A stretch of DNA of 21,418 nt, taken from IMG/VR virus record IMGVR_UViG_3300023176_003100, positions 1 to 21,418 of that record; one strand, given 5' to 3'. The notes under the pieces were generated by a model. The model did no database searches. It was not told the DNA's origin and saw nothing but the letters and a program-made list of their open reading frames with translations. This DNA is from a virus. A program made the position numbers and the translations under genes. This document shows, in pieces, positions 19,506 through 21,418 of the stretch (within the stretch, counting starts at the first letter, position 1; every line of letters begins with the position of its first letter).

Positions 19506-19756
19506 ATAACTCCGTACAACTTTTGTATAAATGTATTTAGTAGAATTGCAAAACCTATTCCGTTGAGTAATATCAATGCTCTATCTTTCCAAATAATGCC
19601 AACGACTAGCCAACCGAATACACCAACAAGCGATAGATACAAGTCGTAGTCTGCTAACTCTTTTACACCTCGCATAGACATAGAACACAACAAGAGGACA
19701 CTTGCGGTCCATTTGATGTACCAGTCGATTGTAAATTTAGGTGTTATGCTTTTCAA
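19502..19756 (-). CDS. DUF6552-like membrane protein (84 aa)
   Basis: The protein begins KSITPKFTIDWYIKWTASVLLLCSMSMRG with TTG as start at 19756, inside the upstream gene; no in-frame ATG is available before the first hydrophobic segment. It has about three hydrophobic stretches and the run YDLYLSLVGVFGWLVVGIIWKDRALILLN (about 39-67), which I recognise as DUF6552, a small phage and bacterial membrane family of unknown function. The start context has GGA but no strong Shine-Dalgarno. The stop overlaps the next gene by 4 bases. Confidence 0.7.
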   Translation of the reverse strand: MKSITPKFTIDWYIKWTASVLLLCSMSMRGVKELADYDLYLSLVGVFGWLVVGIIWKDRALILLNGIGFAILLNTFIQKLYGVI

Positions 19757-19970
19757 TTTTTTCCATACTCAATATTGTTTTCACTTCGATATCGTGCCAT
19801 CTACTTTCTTCTGGTAGAAACACAAGTATCTTATCACTGTCTGATTGAAACATGTTCACATTCAATAATGACCCAATCACTTCGTTGATCTTTCCTTTCG
19901 TTGTCAAAGATTCAAATCGAATTAGGTGTTTGCCGTGAAGGAGTTTTTCTCTTACTTGATTGAATGTCAT
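19737..19970 (-). CDS. Conserved hypothetical phage protein (77 aa)
   Basis: This is a 77-residue soluble protein. The segment LTTKGKINEVIGSLLNVNMFQSDSDKILVFLPEESRWHDIEVKTIL (22-67) looks like a small beta-sheet domain with a conserved 'FLPEESRWHDIEV' run that I have seen in marine phage genomes without a function. No catalytic motif is evident. The end overlaps the TTG start of the membrane gene by 20 bases, and four bases separate it from the preceding Cys-His-Asp gene. Confidence 0.75.
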   Translation of the reverse strand: MTFNQVREKLLHGKHLIRFESLTTKGKINEVIGSLLNVNMFQSDSDKILVFLPEESRWHDIEVKTILSMEKIEKHNT

Positions 19971-19974
19971 TCAA

Positions 19975-20358
19975 CTATTTAGTAAAATCTTCCAACGACT
20001 CCAATCCTAATTCATTTAGAACTCTTTGTTCTAACAGTCTTGCTTTATCTCTATAACTAAACCCTAAAGGGCCTTTCTTCTCACCCTTTTCATAGGGTGG
20101 TGTAAACCCTTTACTTGTGTATTGTTCTGCTGTGATGTCTATGATGTCACCACTCTTTGTCTGACACCACCAATGATACTCGCCTTCGTGATCTACACCA
20201 CGATACAACATCACCTCTTTAGGGTAAAACCTTTTCAACACAGCAGAGGCATAATAACAATAGCCTGCCATGGGATTACCAATGTTCTTTTCTTTCCATT
20301 TCCGTGTCAGGAGATCAACGGTCAGATTGTTTTTGATAATCTCTATAATCTCATTCAT
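19975..20358 (-). CDS. YunG-like Cys-His-Asp protein, possible papain-fold enzyme
   Basis: The 127-residue protein has AGYCYYASAVLKRFY (31-45, Cys34), HEGEYHWWCQT (57-67, His62) and GDIIDITAEQY (70-80, Asp71/Asp74). The order Cys, His, Asp with the 'G-x-C..AS' and 'H-x-W...DIID(I/L)T..Q(F/Y)' patterns resembles the YunG family and other small papain-fold proteins. Protease, amidase or transferase activity is possible, but none is shown. It is coupled to the methyltransferase by ATGA. A role in immunity evasion or substrate processing is speculative. Confidence 0.6.
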   Translation of the reverse strand: MNEIIEIIKNNLTVDLLTRKWKEKNIGNPMAGYCYYASAVLKRFYPKEVMLYRGVDHEGEYHWWCQTKSGDIIDITAEQYTSKGFTPPYEKGEKKGPLGFSYRDKARLLEQRVLNELGLESLEDFTK

Positions 20359-21119
20359 GCCATAAATTCCGTGATGCCTTGGTGCAAGGAGATTCGTTCC
20401 AAGGATTTGTTATAATACTCTTCGAAGAGTTCACAACCTAGAAAGTCTCTGTTCGTTTCAATGCAAGCTAGTGCTGTTGAACCTGAGCCAGAGAAACAAT
20501 CTAAGACACTTTCATTCGGTGGGCAATAAGCATGAATCATGCGTTGCAGAACAAACTGTGGCTTGACTGTTGGATGAAAGTTAGATTCTTTTGCCTCTTT
20601 GCTATTGGTGGTAAGATTGCCTTCCCATATAGTCGTGGGGATTGTTCCGTTGGTATACTCTTCACCAGTACGAACATTGATCTTCATCTTTCGTGGTACC
20701 TCTACATGTGTGCGATCAAAGAAGAAGTCTTTGCCTTTTGAATAACACCATGCTGTTTCGAACTTGTGTGCAAAATTATTGCGTGGGCGTCCACCCCAAT
20801 TGTACGACCAGTGAATGGCTGATTGTGCATGTAGGCCTTCAATGTGATTCAATACTTCCAACTTGAGACGAAAGAATAGATCCGTCTTTTGTGTACCCCA
20901 TACACATAACATACGGCCAGGTTTCAACACACGAGCACACTCAGTCAGCCATTGCTTTGACCACTCTAAGTATGCATCTTCGGTTGCAAAGGTATCCCAA
21001 CCATCACCACCATCATACCCTATGTTGTAAGGGGGATCACAATTGATATGCCCTACAGAATCGTTCGGTACAGACTTTAGGAATTCCAGACAATCTTTGT
21101 TTTGTAAATCTATGTTCAT
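20355..21119 (-). CDS. Beta-class DNA methyltransferase (N6-adenine or N4-cytosine)
   Basis: The 254-residue protein has the catalytic DPPY (28-31) near the N-terminus, a HPTVKP (182-187, motif X) and VLDCFSGSGST (205-215, motif I) near the C-terminus, the order of beta-class amino-methyltransferases (PF01555). DPPY fits either N6-adenine or N4-cytosine; the target sequence cannot be read from the protein. SAR11-type hosts carry related methyltransferases, so the phage enzyme may copy host methylation or block host restriction. No restriction endonuclease is next to it, so it is probably an orphan. Its start overlaps the incomplete gene upstream as ATGA. Confidence 0.93.
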   Translation of the reverse strand: MNIDLQNKDCLEFLKSVPNDSVGHINCDPPYNIGYDGGDGWDTFATEDAYLEWSKQWLTECARVLKPGRMLCVWGTQKTDLFFRLKLEVLNHIEGLHAQSAIHWSYNWGGRPRNNFAHKFETAWCYSKGKDFFFDRTHVEVPRKMKINVRTGEEYTNGTIPTTIWEGNLTTNSKEAKESNFHPTVKPQFVLQRMIHAYCPPNESVLDCFSGSGSTALACIETNRDFLGCELFEEYYNKSLERISLHQGITEFMA

Positions 21120-21418
21120 ATAAGTTCCTCATAAGTAGCACCACTATCGTAGACCACTTCGTAATCGTCTGTATTACCTAGATTGATACGAACAGTATTA
21201 CAGTTCGTGGTAGCACCAGGTTTACGATTTGCATTGTTCTCAGTCAACTGCTGAATCACAAGATCAGTGCGAGGTTTGATCACCATAAGATTCCTTTCTT
21301 TATAATGAATAGAGAAGTAATGATCGATCTTACTGTACTTATCAATCGCCTCTTGTTTGTATGCACCATTGTATACACCTGTGACGACCAGAGGTGCAAA
21401 AGTCTTACCATTACCACG
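21116..21418 (-). CDS. C-terminal part of an unidentified protein, cut by the window edge
   Basis: From the right edge the minus strand is open for 100 codons and ends in TGA overlapping the methyltransferase start (ATGA). The visible part begins RGNGKTFAPLVVTGVYNGAY and later has YFSIHYKERNLMVIKPRTDLVIQQLTENNAN and TVRINLGNTDDYEVVYDSGATYEELI. The mix of strands, Gly/Thr and acidic residues fits a soluble enzyme or DNA-related protein, but I do not recognise it. Nothing visible joins it firmly to the methyltransferase beyond coupling; it may be a methylation partner. Confidence 0.65.
   Translation of the reverse strand, partial: RGNGKTFAPLVVTGVYNGAYKQEAIDKYSKIDHYFSIHYKERNLMVIKPRTDLVIQQLTENNANRKPGATTNCNTVRINLGNTDDYEVVYDSGATYEELI

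Noticed and set aside
1-21418. CRISPR array, insertion sequence, integrase or attachment site
   Set aside because: No regularly spaced repeats, no transposase or integrase motifs and no terminal inverted repeats were seen.

Overview
The window is a stretch of AT-rich, very gene-dense DNA from a T4-like marine myophage, probably close to the SAR11-infecting (pelagiphage HTVC008M-like) or cyanophage T4 relatives. The evidence is a set of recognisable T4 core replication and transcription proteins (gp32, gp59, gp33, RNase H) together with genes typical of marine T4-like phages: phage ribosomal protein bS21, an A-type Fe-S carrier (HesB/IscA), a NodU-type carbamoyltransferase, a 2OG-Fe(II) oxygenase and DUF6433. 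The host assignment is inference. I saw no tRNA, rRNA, CRISPR array or insertion sequence.

Layout. Only the first gene (a C-terminal fragment, 2-262) reads on the + strand; it converges on a minus-strand block that fills the rest of the window. Read in the direction of transcription (high to low coordinate): an incomplete gene at the right edge; a beta-class DNA methyltransferase; a Cys-His-Asp protein of protease-like pattern; four small genes, three of them membrane proteins; a carbamoyltransferase split into two coupled genes; an Fe-S carrier; a small membrane protein; a PD-(D/E)XK nuclease; a 2OG-Fe(II) oxygenase; a RimK ATP-grasp ligase fused to a retropepsin-like domain; a conserved T4-like protein; RNase H; DUF6433 with an AT-hook; then, behind a T4-type late promoter and a hairpin-bearing leader, a long acidic coiled-coil protein, a small protein, a radical SAM/SPASM enzyme and an SDR enzyme. 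From 9.0 to 3.6 kb there is a run of small early-type genes with three sigma70-like promoters, two of them near-identical 66-67 bp repeats flanking a two-gene cassette. It also holds a membrane-anchored SleB-type cell-wall hydrolase, a PF03013-like protein and a RecB/Cas4-like nuclease. Finally come gp33, a small protein, gp59, a Rossmann-like 'GNGPS' protein, gp32, a 183-base structured leader, bS21 and a small basic phage protein.

How it fits together. The T4 order rnh-33-59-32 is kept, but about 9.5 kb of accessory genes sit between rnh and 33, and one gene sits between 59 and 32. Replication (gp59, gp32, RNase H), recombination/nuclease (two PD-(D/E)XK enzymes) and late transcription (gp33, with a PIP-like C-terminus) form the core. 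Two genes point at the host ribosome (bS21 and a RimK fusion), and several are iron or Fe-S enzymes (HesB, radical SAM/SPASM, 2OG oxygenase). Genes are mostly joined by 1-4 base ATGA/GTGA/TAATG overlaps, so the block is probably transcribed as a few long polycistronic messages. The most unusual features are the structured bS21 leader, the RimK-protease fusion in a phage that also carries bS21, the carbamoyltransferase split at its domain border, the promoter-repeat-bounded cassette, and the radical SAM/SDR pair under a late promoter.
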